DNA of 64,000 nucleotides from Lotus japonicus (lineage: Eukaryota > Streptophyta > Magnoliopsida > Fabales > Fabaceae). The translations under genes were made by a program, and so were the position numbers. The DNA lies in NCBI RefSeq assembly GCF_012489685.1, contig NC_080043.1:82910292-82974291 (forward strand), written 5' to 3'. The stretch's first letter is position 1. Each line of letters begins with the position of its first letter. Below the pieces are notes generated by a model that made no database searches, was not told the DNA's origin, and worked only from the letters and a program-made list of their open reading frames with translations. Shown here one piece after another: positions 1-11,122 of this stretch.

Positions 1-369
1 AAGGCTCCATGGCGGAGCTTCTCTCTCTACCCTCTCTCATTCAATCCTTTTTCTCATAATGAAAGGTTTGAACATAAAAACCTTGTACTATACTTCAATT
101 GAATCTTGAAAGATTCAAAAGTGGTTAGGTAAAATTTTATTATTTAAGATAAAATATTTCAAACTTGCATAAATTTTTTTTCATATAAACAAATAAATGA
201 ATTATTAAATTATTAAAACTAATTTAATGCTAATTATTAAAATAAATTACTATAAATTGCCTCAAGATAATTATTTTTAATTTTATAATACTTATAAATA
301 AAAATCATTTTAATATTCTTTAAAGTATAATAGTTTTTATATAATGTTAAAAAATATTGCAAATAAACT

Positions 370-397
370 CGTGCAACGCACGGGTGTTATATCTAGT
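370..397 (+). mobile_element. Helitron-type 3' terminus
   Basis: A short hairpin (CGTGC, loop AAC, GCACG, 370-382) is followed 10 bases later by CTAG (393-396) and then T. A GC-rich hairpin just before a terminal CTAG next to a host T is the known form of plant Helitron 3' ends. Similar ends occur at 11003, 12568 and 25951, which supports a repeat family. No 5' end was found, so the element length is unknown; bases 1-369 may belong to it but show no gene. Confidence 0.5.
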
Positions 398-1290
398 ATA
401 TATATGTAAAATAGACTTGAGTTTTTGCACTCCTTTAAATTAAATGCATTATTAAATAATAAAACCTTTCTTTTGTATTTATACATTTAATAATAAAATT
501 AAAAACTAAATATAATTTATTTAGTCTTAATCTATTCAACTACCTATTAAATCGTAAAAGTCACTTTGAACCTTTATATTAAATAGATTAAATTAAAATA
601 TTAAAAATGAATAAAGTTGCTTAAATCATAAGCTATTCAACTACCTACTAAAATGCAAAACTCACTTGAAATTTTATTACAAATACATCAAGAAATAACA
701 AAATTCATTTGAATTATATACATTAAAATAAAAACAGATCAACAAAATTTCTAACGCAATAAGTTAATCAACTACCAACTAATTTACATGTTTGTTGTAT
801 AAAGTTGAACAAAACATAACACTTTAGTTGTTTAAAAAAGTGTGAAATAGGAAAGAATGAAACAAGACACACTAATAAAAATATTACACTGATGTTTATC
901 GACCAAAAAATTACATTGGTAAAAGTACCCATAATTTACATGTGAACAATTTTAGATATATAATGATAAAAAATATTAAAAATAATTTATATAAATAAAT
1001 ATTTTAATAAAATGTTGATATAAAAAAAATGTGTGGATGCTTGATTCCCCTAAAGCAATGTCTCAGGTTTGAGTTTAATAAATGAAAAAACCTCACTGGA
1101 AGAGTTAACTCCACCATGATGTAAAAATTCTCGGCTCGAGCAAGATTGGTTATAAGGAGGATACCTCTAAAGGAGAAACATGTAAGCACAAAAAATAATG
1201 AGTTAAAATATATTTGTTTGAGGTAGGAAGTTTAATATGAGTTAATATAATGATTTAAAAAGTATTTGTTTACTTAAAATAAAATTAAAA
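398..1290. other. AT-rich intergenic stretch, no gene seen
   Basis: No convincing coding sequence. A loose repeat built around TTCAACTACC recurs near 535, 635 and 768, about 100-130 bp apart, and again near 7868, so this is probably old repeat sequence. Reading frames here are short and unlike any protein I recognise. Confidence 0.4.
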
Positions 1291-2135
1291 GGTTAAATGT
1301 GTTCTCCGTCCCTGAACTTTGAGTGAGATCTGGTTTCCGTCCCTCGCCGGAAAATCTTCCTAGCACTATCCTCAAACTCAATTGTTTGTACGGAAACCAT
1401 CCTTGCCGTCGATGAAGCTCCGATCGCCGTGTCCATGTGTCATTTTAGAGTCTATGTGGACATGCCACATCATTTAATGAAATGAGGTGTAATTTTTTTA
1501 AATAAAAACTAAAATAATTAAATTGTAATTAATTAATTAAATAAAATCTCCTTAATCTTCCTTTACAGTTTCTCTTCTCTTCTTCATCTTCTTTGTTCAT
1601 CTTCATATCATTTCCTTCAACAACAACATTATCTTCATCTTCTTCTTGTCTTCCTTTCCTCCAACATCTTAAAAATACGCCACCTGCCCCAACCCCAACC
1701 ACATCGCACTGCCGCCGCAACCACGCCGCGCCGCCACCCTCAACCCTAGCCCTTATCGCGCCTCCATCCCCAGCCACCAACAAACCCCAAAACGTTGACC
1801 CAGAAAGAAGGGGATTTGGCTTCAGATTTGAAGAAATCAGTGAAAGATAACCTTTTCCCTTCTCCCTCCTTCCCCAATCTCATTTCCCCTTTCCCCAGAT
1901 TTAAGCTCACCCAACCAACAAACCTCATACCCAAACACTGCAAACCCAGAACAGAGCAGAGGTCCGATTTCTTCATCCCTAGGCCGCTCATAGCTTCAGT
2001 TTTGTTCTTCATATGGGTAAAGTTGCAGGAAACTGTAAACTTACTCCTCTATGGCTAGTCTCTCAAACAGAGTATAAATGCATGCAATTGCAAACCCCTT
2101 TGTCCAGCAATCCTCTCTGTTGACAACATCAGAAG

Positions 2136-2264
2136 CCAACTAGGGCTTGGGGTAATCGCAGAGATGGAGGAAGTAACCACCACGCGCCGCACTCCTGCTT
2201 CCTTCGCCGTAGAAAGAACATTCTCAGTCCCTTTGGTTGCCGGGTCCAGAAGCTCCTTCTGCAC
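2136..2264 (-). pseudogene. Captured fragment of a cinnamoyl-CoA-reductase-like gene
   Basis: The minus-strand frame reads ELLDPATKGTENVL, then AKEAGVRRVV and TSSISAI. This is the segment after the NADPH-binding region in cinnamoyl-CoA reductase and dihydroflavonol-reductase-like short-chain dehydrogenases, where the K(E)xxxPAxxGTxNVL and R(V)VxTSS patterns are conserved; the final TSS carries the catalytic Ser region. Only about 43 codons look homologous. Upstream the sequence ends at a TGCAG that could be an old splice acceptor, and downstream of SPSW the similarity stops. There is no Rossmann GxxGxxG start and no YxxxK, so it cannot be an enzyme. It lies entirely inside Pack-MULE 1, so it is best read as transposon-captured. 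Confidence 0.6.
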
Positions 2265-2323
2265 GAACCCAAGAGTTTCAGATCTGAAATGGGTCCACGA
2301 AAAAAGAGGAAAAGATTGAAATT

Positions 2324-2325
<2 letters not shown>

Positions 2326-2354
<29 letters not shown>

Positions 2355-2359
2355 AAGAG
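2326..2359. repeat. (GAA)n microsatellite
   Basis: About eleven GAA/AGA units in the interior of Pack-MULE 1, next to the captured gene piece. Confidence 0.9.
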
Positions 2360-5300
2360 TACCTAAGGGTCATGGACTTGGTCGACATTGGAGGTGCTGC
2401 GACTGGGATTGGAAGAGGAGGACGCTGGATTATAGTGTTCAAGGCTTGGAATGGGTCGATCTGGAAAAGTTAGATCTGAGATTGATTTTTAATTTTTTGG
2501 ATGGAGAAGATGAAGATGATGATAAATAAATGAACATTGATATGTTTTTGAGTTTTGAATTTTTTAAATTTATATTCTGGGTTTTTTTGTTCTTAATGGT
2601 GAAGATGATGATGAAGATCATTGAAGATGATGGAGAACATATGAAGATTCTGGTTTTGAATTTTGAAGGAGGAAGAGATGAAATGGAGGTTTTGATATGA
2701 TTTTATTAGGAGAAGAAGTTAGGTTAGTGTTAGTTTTAGGATTTAGAAATTAAATTATGAGAGATTTGGGGATTAATTAAAAATTAATTATGTTATTTTT
2801 TATTTTATATAAAAAAAATTACACGTCAGCTCCAAAGTGACACCTAGGCACGGCTGCCGGAGCTATACCGGCGGCAAGGACGGTTTTCGTACAAACAATT
2901 GAGTTTGAGGATGGCGCTAGAAAGATTTTCCGGCGAGGGACGGAAATCAGATCTCGCTCAAAGTTCAGGGACGGAGAACATATTTAACCCAAAAATATAT
3001 TAGTCATAATATTTTTCATTATTTATTTAATTATTAAAAAAATTCATTAAATGTATTAAAGAATAAAAGCATCATATATTTGTATTAAAATACATGAAGC
3101 CATATCAAAGAAGGGTGATGAAGATGTGGAAAGAAGAGATGAAGATAATATAATTCTGGGTTTTCTAATTTTTTATTAATTTTTTTCAAAAAACTGTTAA
3201 GTTTTTGGCTTAATCCTCATATTAGTCTCTGTCTTTGTGTCGCCGTCTGAACTAGGTCCCTGACCGGAAAAATTTGTGGATTAAATCCCTATCTTTAAAA
3301 AACGTACGGAGCCGGTCCTCGCCGGAGCTCGTGATGAAATGGCATGCTGACTGTGTAAATGAAGGTGACATGGCACTAAAAACAATTTAAATTAATTTAC
3401 ACTTAATATAATTAACTTAAAACCCAAACTTTTTTTTATAAAATAAAACCCAAAATAAATTAAATTAAATTAAGTTACACATCATAAACTTTCTTCTAAA
3501 CCTAAACATCTCCATCTCCTCTACGCTCTACCTGCAGCCTAATTCCTTTCTCCCACCACCTTCATTTTTCCTCCTTCCTCCACACAACCGAACCACCCAT
3601 CCCTTGCTCAGTTTTCAACAGATCTATAGCGGTAATTGAGAAGGAGGAATCACGAGAGGTAAAGAGATGAGGGAAGGGATTGTGAGAGGGAGAAGATTTC
3701 GACTGAGGGGGAAACCCAGATTCGAAACCCTTAGTCCTTGTTTTCTCTGTCTTCAATTCTTCTCCTGGATCTTCAACGGTGAAAGGTTGGTGCTCGTCGT
3801 TCGACGGCGGCGTAGCCTCCGAGGGTGATGTTGTTGAAGAGATGATCGTCCGTCATGGTTGGAGATGAGAGGAACAAGATAAGAAAATGGTGGAGTTTCA
3901 AGGGAAAATGGTGGAGTTAGCCGATGAGAAGGTCCATGGTGGATGGGCGCCATCGGTGGGAAGGGGTTACGGTGGAGTTTCAGGGGAAAACCCAGGCTTC
4001 CCCAGATCGTTTCTTCTTGCCCATTTTCCTTCATGGCTGTTGTTTGGCCCTTCTTATTCTCCTTTTTATTTTCTTTTTCGTTTTTGCTGTTTGTTTTACT
4101 GGTAGCCTGAGATGAGGTTGAGGGTTGAGGTTCACAGATCTGGTTGCAGGTAGGAGTGGGGTTGGGGTTTACAGATCTAGTTGCAGGTTGGGGTTCGATT
4201 TGGACGAAGGTGAACCCTAGAAATTCCCCTAATTGTTCTTTGCTTTTATTTTGCCTCTTTTTCTCCTTTCTCTGTCAATATCTCTTTCTCCCCCTTTTCA
4301 TTCTGGTTCCAATTGCAAGTTTGTTATGGTGAAAGAGACTTAGTGGACTTGATGTTGGTGTGGTGGGACGTGGTATGAAAGGGAAGAAAATGATTGTTGG
4401 ATTGTTGAGCTTGCTGAACGTGGGGTGGGTTTTTGGGTGGTGGTGGTTGGGTTTGTTGAAGCTGAAGATGAAAAGGTGAAGATGAAAGATGAAAGATGTG
4501 TTAATTTGGTTTCTGAGTTTTAATTGGATGATGAAGATGAATAGTTTAATTAAGTTTTCATTAATTAAACTTTTTTTTGTTAATTTTAATTGAAAAAAAA
4601 TAAAAATAAAAAACTATTTTGCTGATGTGTAGATTTTTTATTTTCCACGTCAGCTTCATTAATACAGTCAGCGTGACATGTAACGCCCCAATTTCTCAAC
4701 TGAGGAGTCACATTAATAACCTAACAAGTCTAAGGACTATTTCGTAATCATAAGAAAACACAATATATTTTTTTTTCCTTTTCGAAACAGCTGAACATAA
4801 TTGAATATATAACATAGACTTTATTCAACAACTCATTCCCGACATAATAATAATAGTGTCTTACATCATCATGAACAAGTTTCCAAAATAAGTACGCTCA
4901 CTTAGACAAGTGGCGAATATAAGGTTTAAACAACCGAGTTTTCAGAAGGAAAAAGAAACTCAGACATAGTCCACCAAAAAGGGAGAAGCAACTGCTTCAT
5001 CCATCTCTACTCAACCGCCCACGGTCACGGTCTCCAACTTGAACAGCTAAGCTTCAGCGGAAGGCTCTCCATCGCCTAATAGTGTTAAGCGCCCAAACAA
5101 CAAATAGCAAATAGAAAGGGTTAACTCCATACAACTACCATGTATAAAAGAGAAAATCATGCTATTCGAATTTAATTACCTAGCATGGTAAATAGCCTAG
5201 CAACCTAACTCATCTCATATATCAACATCTTAACATAGATTAACTCAGATAATAATAACCTCGACAATGTAACATCAAATAAGATATCAATAAAACAATG

Positions 5301-5390
5301 ACTATAATTCAATAACATAGGGTCAGATGTTAGTTCCCTATAATGCAACTATATGCTACTACCAAAATGGATCGATCAGCAACGTCTCTC

Positions 5391-5608
5391 AAGACTGGAC
5401 AATCTCGCGGGACCACACCCACCTCATTGTCACTTAACGCCACTCCGGACGGGACAATCGCGTGGGACCACACCCACATCATCGCCACTTTAGAACATCT
5501 CGAAAGATGGGACAATCCCGCGGGACCACACCCACCTCATTCTCACTTTATAACGCCTCGAAAGACGAGACAATCACGTGGGACCACACCCACTTCATCG
5601 CCACTTAA
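5391..5608. repeat. Four imperfect tandem repeats inside the solo LTR
   Basis: A unit of about 55-58 bp recurs four times, with anchors GACAATC at 5398, 5453, 5511 and 5568, each followed by a GGGACCACACCCAC core. The copies are diverged and adjacent with no spacers, so this is an LTR minisatellite and not a CRISPR-like array. Confidence 0.85.
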
Positions 5609-6810
5609 GGACCAAAGCCTATATGCCAAGTCAGTCAACAACAATCCTCAACCTCAGTAATCACTCAAACAACAGTCTCAAATCCAACATTCAAATCAAG
5701 GTAACCACATGTTATTCATAACCTCAACGAACATAAATCAATTCAATGCATACCAACTCAGTTCAATGACAGAAACCAGTAAACGGCCGAAGCCTCTCAG
5801 AAAACGGAGACACACGTCTCAATAAATCTACTCGGCTGAAGCCTTCAGAAAACATTTGGCACAAGCCTCAAAAACAGTCAACATAAGCAAGCATAATAAT
5901 CATAATCCAATGCCAATCAATATAAACATCTTCATCTCAAATGCAGGCAGTGCGATAAAAGCAGGCAAGACTCAAAGACGCGCTAAAACCGAGTTACCCT
6001 TAACTTCGTGAGTAGAAGTTGGGCATGGAAGTTGTGAACCTAGAACTAGGAAACACAATCATCACCACAAGCCTCACTAGAAACAACACTATCTAATAAC
6101 ACTAATCAAAATCGTAAAGAAAGCTTTTAAAGCTTCAGAGTTCCTATTTACGCACAAATTGACAACGGAGACTTCGTTCGCTAAAACGAGCATAACTCGA
6201 GCTACAGAACTCGGAATGACACGAAACCAGCGCCAAAATTTCGACAATCGAAAGAGCTACGCAACGGCTCAGGTCATAGAGACTCAAAAATTATTTTTGA
6301 ACACGGTACCCTAAGCAATAGGTTTCGGCCACTATGGAAAATAGGGTTTCCGAACTTTTTCTTCGATCTAAATCAATTCCTAGGTATTCTTAGGCGATAT
6401 CTAGGCTAGGGAAACTCTCAGAAAAATTATCGGATCGAAAACTGTCGCAGGGGTATTTTTAGCTGAATTGAAGTTCGGCGGCGATTCGACGAGATTCGGC
6501 GAAATGTAATTCGCTAAACATGCTCAGGGGCACGCAGGGAATAAGTTTAGACACTAAAATCAAGTTATTTGGACAGTTTTACAAAAAGCTCAAAACTTGG
6601 AGCACAGAAAGACATAACAAAAAGCGACGGAATTTAAGATCAGAAGAAAGAAATAACATAAGTACCTCGAGACCTACGCGTAGCAACGAACAGAGCAACG
6701 ATCAGGCAAGAACCGAAAAAAAACTCTTCCTCCTTTCTCCCTCAAGCTCACCCACGGCCAACAAAGAAAATGAAAATGATGGTGTGATTTTTTTTTGAGT
6801 TTTTGAAGTC

Positions 6811-6819
6811 CTATTTATA
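6811..6819 (-). promoter_or_regulatory. TATA box of the solo LTR
   Basis: On the minus strand the sequence reads CCTATAAATAGGAC, a canonical plant TATA box. It lies about 710 bp from the LTR 5' end, as expected for a U3/R boundary in a long LTR. Any transcript would run leftward into the Mutator-like element. Confidence 0.5.
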
Positions 6820-7682
6820 GGAAATTGAAAACGTGAGAAAATGATTATTTCGCGATTCTGATTTTTCCTACTGATTCCAACGTATTTTAGACACGATATT
6901 CTTCCCGCTGGATCTTCTAATTCTTCAAAGAAATATCAGTATGATTTTTTGTTTTCGAGGCTTGTTTTTAATGTTTACCGGCTTAAAATGCACTTTATGG
7001 TTTTGACCTCGGATGCAGAAACTTCCTTCTGAAGAAAGATTTGGAACGTCGATTAGAGTGGGCACACGCGGATGAAATCTTTATTTGAAGCTCCGAACAG
7101 AAAAAGTCTTCATCAACCGTTTATTCTAGGTTTCTTGAGCTATCAGGGTTTTGGTTTCGGCAAACCTCCGAGAACTAGAATCGGACGTTCGTACATCTCA
7201 GGGTTTCGTATCGAAACGCTTGTTATGGAAAGGAATAAGAGAAATTCTTATACTCCTCTTGAAGATTTTTGGAATTTATTCCTATAGTGTTCCAAGGGTT
7301 AAATTAATCTTTTTCTAAGGTTTTTGTCCTAGGCGTAAATGAATAATACTTGCGTCATAAGTTCCGTCGATTCGAATCTTGTCCTTAAACTTCTCGTGAA
7401 ATATCTTCTCCATACGTTTATTCCCTTTAATAAACGTTTATCCAGTTTTCTTACTTCACGTTACGTCGAACTTATTCGTGAATCGGAAATTTCACTAATT
7501 TATTTTAAGCTTAAAAACTTGGGTCTTACATGACACTTCATCACTCGCCGGAGCTCCAAACTCCGGCGAGGACTGGCTCCATACGTTTTTCAAAGATAGG
7601 GATTTAATCCATAAATTTTTCTGGTCAGGGACCTGGTTCAGAGGGCGACACAAAGACAGAGACTAATATGAGGATTAAGCCT

Positions 7683-7825
7683 AAGTTTTTACACAGAATT
7701 GGATGGAAGACCAGAGTTGCTAATAAAGAACAACGTTGGAGTACTAAAATACAAGTAAATTTTGTTAGGGATCAAAATTGTGGGTAATGTAAAAGTGGGG
7801 GACCAAACGTCCAATTAAGCCTAAT
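7683..7825. mobile_element. Remnant of another long terminal inverted repeat
   Basis: Read on the minus strand from 7825 it begins GGCTTAATTGGACGTTTGG and continues through a GGTCCCCCAC-type stretch. The GGCTTAATT start matches the other Mutator-like termini here but the rest differs, so it is probably one end of a different family into which element 2 inserted. The partner end is not recognisable to the left of 3198. Confidence 0.35.
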
Positions 7826-8038
7826 ACAATTAAAAACCGAAAAAAATTATATTCTCAAAATTTATTCAACTACCTACGTTAATTGATAATATTTATAAAC
7901 TTACAAATTGACTTAAATTTTGCATTAGTGAAGAATATCAAAAATTAAACTTGATTTAGAAAAAAAAATATTATCAATAAATAATTTAGATAAAATAGTT
8001 TGAATTTAAAAATGACACTATGAGGTATTTACTATTAA

Positions 8039-8554
8039 GGCTTAATTCCACTTTGGGCCCCTGATCTTTCAAAAATGAGCGATCGGGGCCGCCTGTGTTT
8101 AAACGTAGCGGTCAGGCACCCCAACGTTTCAAAAATGTGCGTTCCAAGCCCTTCTGTAAAGTGTCGTTTGTTTGACCAAACGGAGCCAGTGACGTCACTT
8201 AACAGAAGGGCTTGGAACGCACGTTTTTGAAACGTTGGGGTGCCTGACCGCTACGTTTAAAGATCAGGTGCCCAAAGTCGCTCCGTTTGGTCATCGCTCA
8301 TTTTGGTCAAGTCACCGGGGGAGGGGGGCGATCGCTCATTTTTTAAAGATCAGGGGCCCAAAGTGGAATTAAAAATGAAAAAGAAACGCCACGTCACTGG
8401 CTCCGTTTGGTCAAACAAACGGTACTTAACAGAAGGGCTTGGAAGTTGGAACGCACGTTTTTTAAACATTGGGGTGCCTGACCGCTACGTTTAAACACAG
8501 GGGGGCCCGATCACATATTTTTGAAAGATCAGGGGCTCAAAATGGAATTAAGCC
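8039..8554. mobile_element. Palindromic mini Mutator-like element 5
   Basis: Termini GGCTTAATTCCACTTTGGGC (8039 rightward) and its inverse (8554 leftward) are flanked by perfect 9-bp TSDs TACTATTAA (8030-8038 and 8555-8563). Nearly the whole 516 bp is terminal repeat. Several blocks (for example AACGTTGGGGTGCCTGACCG) appear more than once in both orientations, so the middle is rearranged. It has no coding capacity. A transcript would fold into a long, branched hairpin. Confidence 0.88.
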
Positions 8555-8569
8555 TACTATTAACTATAA

Positions 8570-9190
8570 TGATGTGTGTCTTTTGTTTTGAAAGGATCTC
8601 TATATAATTTTTTGTTCTTATTATATATTAGTAAAAACGATTTTGAGGAAGCTTAATTGAGAAAAAAATTATGACCAAAGTTGAATAAATTTATGTTAAT
8701 CTATTTAAGTTACATCTTATTATAGTTGTGAATCTTAAAATTACTTTATTATTCTCGGTTTTGACAAGTGTAAATCAGTTTGGGAAACTGTGATTATCCC
8801 TCCCAAAATATTATTAAGTGGTTTATGGTATCATTTAGTTAGTATAAATGATTTTTGTGTTATACTCACTTGAGAGAGCTTTGTTCTCAAGACATCTTTT
8901 ATTCAAATAAATTTTCATTTTCTAAAAAAACTATAACGTATGTGTGTTTTATTTGAAGAAGCAACCTCATTATAATTTTATGATCATATTATATATCAGT
9001 AAAAGCGATTTTGAGCAAGGTTAACAGAGAAAAAATTTATGACCAAAGTTGAATAAATATAAATTTACTATATAATACTTAATCTATTTCATTCATATCT
9101 TATTATAGTTGAAAAGGATGAAATTATTTTATTTTTCTCGATTTTAACATGTGTAAACCTGTTTGGGAAATTGTGATTGTCCTTCCTAAA
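8570..9190. repeat. Diverged direct duplication of about 250 bp
   Basis: Two blocks (about 8570-8815 and 8938-9190) share order and sequence. Shared anchors are TTATATAT with CAGTAAAA-like text, ATGACCAAAGTTGAATAAAT, ATCTTATTATAGTTG and GTTTGGGAAA with TGTGATT. They differ by substitutions and small indels, so the duplication is old. No reading frame; the source is unknown. Confidence 0.65.
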
Positions 9191-9502
9191 AAATGACTTT
9201 CTCGGTAAAAAGTACATAAATGGTAAAATAACTTTGTTGATGGCATTAAAAACTTATTGCTTAATTTTTTTCAAATGGACGGTATTGTTTTTCACATTAT
9301 TAAATAAATAATTTTTTTAATTTTTAAAATGATTCAATGCTAATTATTAAACATTAATTATTGAAAGTATATTAATTATTTACAAAGAGAACTCCAATAC
9401 TATTTATTGAAAAGTATTTTTTTTGAAATTATTGAAATGTTGAACACAACTATTTTTATTATTTATTTTAAAATAAAAACTATTTTAATATTAATGTAAT
9501 AA
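9191..9502. other. AT-rich spacer, nothing recognised
   Basis: Very AT-rich sequence between the direct duplication and element 3. It contains TATTATTAA-type words also found near 230-330, which suggests common repeat ancestry. No gene, terminus or hairpin stands out. Confidence 0.4.
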
Positions 9503-9511
9503 TTTAAACTA

Positions 9512-10951
9512 GGCTTAATTCCATTTTGGGCCCCTGATGTTTCATAAATGAGCGATCGGGGCCCCCCGTGTTTAAACGTAGCGGTCGGACACCCCAACGT
9601 TTCAAAAACGTGCGATCCAGCCCCTTCTGTTAAGCTCCGTTAGTTGACCAAACGGAGGCGATGACGTGGATTTTCATTTCCATTTTAACATTTTTTTTAC
9701 CCAGAAATTTCCCCTCAATCCAGAAACACGATACCCCCAATTTTTTACCCTAATTTCATTCATCCTAACTTAGCAAGAGAGAAGAGACCATTTTCTTCAT
9801 ATTCAAAACCCAGCACTCATAATTCCCTTCATCTTCTTCCTCCTTTTTTTTTTTTGATAAGCCATGTATTTATATATAATAATAATTGACTACACAAGTT
9901 GTGTAAGTCGAAGAAAACATTACAAGAATAAAATGAGAAAAGATACAGAGTTAAAGAGATGAAGAAAAAGCCAAAGAAAGAATTGCTAAGGGGCCAAGAA
10001 AAACAGGGAAACACCAGAGAAGAAACAGAGTCTACGAGGAGAACAAACCAGAAAAAGCCGAGGCAATTATTCAACCAGTCAAGAGTAACCATCTCCCTTC
10101 AAGACACTAGCATGCACCCAAATCAACGCCCAACGACGAAGCACTCAACACCAGCAAATAATTCAAGAACACAATATCACTCAATACATCTTCTTCCTCC
10201 TTCTCCTCCTCCTCATTCCATTCCCTCCCAACAACACCATCACCAACGAAAACCCCCACAACACCGTCACCGCCAACCCCACTCACCCAACACCGCCACC
10301 AGCTCCTCTAACCCCCACCCCCACCCCCTTACACCACCACTGCCAACTCCCCAAAACCCAATCTTCTGCCCACCCCAAAAAACTTTTCTGAAAATCCCCC
10401 AAACCCACCTCTCACACAAAGATTCGAGTTATCACACCCAAGGAGATGAAGCAGAGGTGACGGAGGGATGGATCTAGAACTCGCGGTAGAGGCAAAGAAG
10501 ATCACGAAGGAGGAAGGGAGATCTACGGTGAGAAGGCCCACGACCATAGTGACGGGTTTGGTGGAGGCGCGACACCCCTACCGTGGCAGCGTGGTCGAAG
10601 CTCGGTGGTCACGGCAAGCGAGGTGGAACAATTTGTCATGGCGGTGGCGGTTATTGATGGCTTCTGGTTCTGTGTTCATGCCTGAAGGAGAATTATGGGT
10701 TCAATTTGGGGAAAAATTTGGGGGAAGGGTTAATGAATGGGGGGGAGGGAATTATTATTGTAATTTATTTTTTTAATCAGACTTAATTAAATCCACGTCA
10801 TCGCCTCCGTTTGGTCAAACTAACGGAACTTAACAAAAGGGGCTGGATCGCACGTTTTTGAAACGTTGGGGTGCCTGACCGCTACGTTTAAACACGGGGG
10901 GCCCCGATCGCTCATTTCTAAAACATCAGGGGCCCAAAATGGAATTAAGCC
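9512..10951. mobile_element. Mutator-like element 3 (Pack-MULE-like)
   Basis: Ends GGCTTAATTCCATTTTGGGC (9512 rightward) and its inverse (10951 leftward) form inverted repeats of about 150 bp, flanked by perfect 9-bp TSDs TTTAAACTA (9503-9511 and 10952-10960). Just inside the left repeat the sequence matches element 4 (the stretch containing CAATTTTTTACCCTAATTTCA), then the interiors diverge completely, as expected of family members with different internal cargo. The interior is GC-richer than its flanks and has frames on both strands (for example 9959-10477 and 10329-10547) that are low-complexity and unassignable. A LINE fragment is nested within. Confidence 0.88.
9844..10186 (-). mobile_element. 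5'-truncated LINE 3' end nested in element 3
   Basis: A run of T at 9844-9855 is the minus-strand poly(A) tail of a LINE, preceded on that strand by a typical untranslated end (ATATATAAATACATGGCTTATC). The 14-bp direct repeat CATCTTCTTCCTCC flanks it at 9830-9843 and 10187-10200, a TSD length normal for target-primed reverse transcription. The insert is about 343 bp and non-coding. Confidence 0.75.
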
Positions 10952-11002
10952 TTTAAACTATAATCATTGTTATTTAATGTTAAAAATGTTGTAAGCAAAC
11001 AC

Positions 11003-11028
11003 GTGCAACGCACTAGTATAATATCTAG
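11003..11028 (+). mobile_element. Helitron-type 3' terminus
   Basis: GTGCAACGCAC (hairpin) is followed by CTAG at 11025-11028 and then T. A second CTAG lies at 11013-11016. It is the same design as the end at 370-397. Element 3 lies about 50 bp upstream and may have inserted into this Helitron. Confidence 0.45.
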
Positions 11029-11122
11029 TTTTTTTTTTATTTTTCAGTTTGAGGATCAATTTTGCTTTGTGGGGAATAAACTCCAAGGAATGTTGTGGGG
11101 AATAAAGCTGATTGGATTTCAT

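Larger units (their letters stand above)
1291..2990. mobile_element. Mutator-like element with captured gene piece (Pack-MULE 1)
   Basis: The left end (from 1291, GGTTAAATGTGTTCTCCGTC) and the reverse complement of the right end (2990 leftward, GGTTAAATATGTTCTCCGTC) match over about 150 bp with scattered differences. Long terminal inverted repeats are typical of TIR-MULEs. The flanks (1281-1289 and 2991-2999) agree at 7 of 9 bases, but both are nearly pure A/T, so the TSD is weak. The interior is richer in C and T than its surroundings and holds a fragment resembling cinnamoyl-CoA reductase on the minus strand. No transposase is visible, so the element is non-autonomous. Confidence 0.72.
4679..7530 (-). 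mobile_element. Solo LTR (2852 bp), probably Ty3/Gypsy Tekay-like
   Basis: On the minus strand it starts TGTAAGACCC and ends GGGCGTTACA, the TG...CA ends of an LTR. It is flanked by the 5-bp direct repeat TGACA (4674-4678 and 7531-7535), the TSD length of LTR retrotransposons. There is no gag-pol, primer-binding site or second LTR, so it is a solo LTR left by recombination between the two LTRs. The large size and TGTAAGACCC start recall chromovirus (Tekay) LTRs; that family name is inference. A minus-strand TATA box and a four-copy tandem repeat lie inside. Confidence 0.85.
3207..7681. mobile_element. Mutator-like element 2, split by a solo LTR
   Basis: The ends GGCTTAATCCTCATATTAG (3207 rightward) and its inverse (7681 leftward) begin inverted repeats of roughly 170 bp. 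Both sides are flanked by the same nine bases, TAAGTTTTT (3198-3206 and 7682-7690), the diagnostic Mutator TSD length. The right inverted repeat is cut in two by the solo LTR at 4679-7530; without that insert the element would be about 1.6 kb. The interior (3370-4640) is C/T-rich on one strand with reading frames of up to 93 codons that I cannot assign, possibly captured sequence. No transposase is present. Confidence 0.88.

Noticed and set aside
5391..5608. Regularly spaced repeats resembling a CRISPR-like array
   Set aside because: Copies are contiguous and diverged with no unique spacers, inside an LTR in a plant genome; it is a minisatellite.
9959..10776. 172- and 102-codon plus-strand frames
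   Set aside because: They lie in transposon cargo, and the first also runs through an antisense LINE tail; Pro/His/Ser or Arg/Gly low complexity, no domain.
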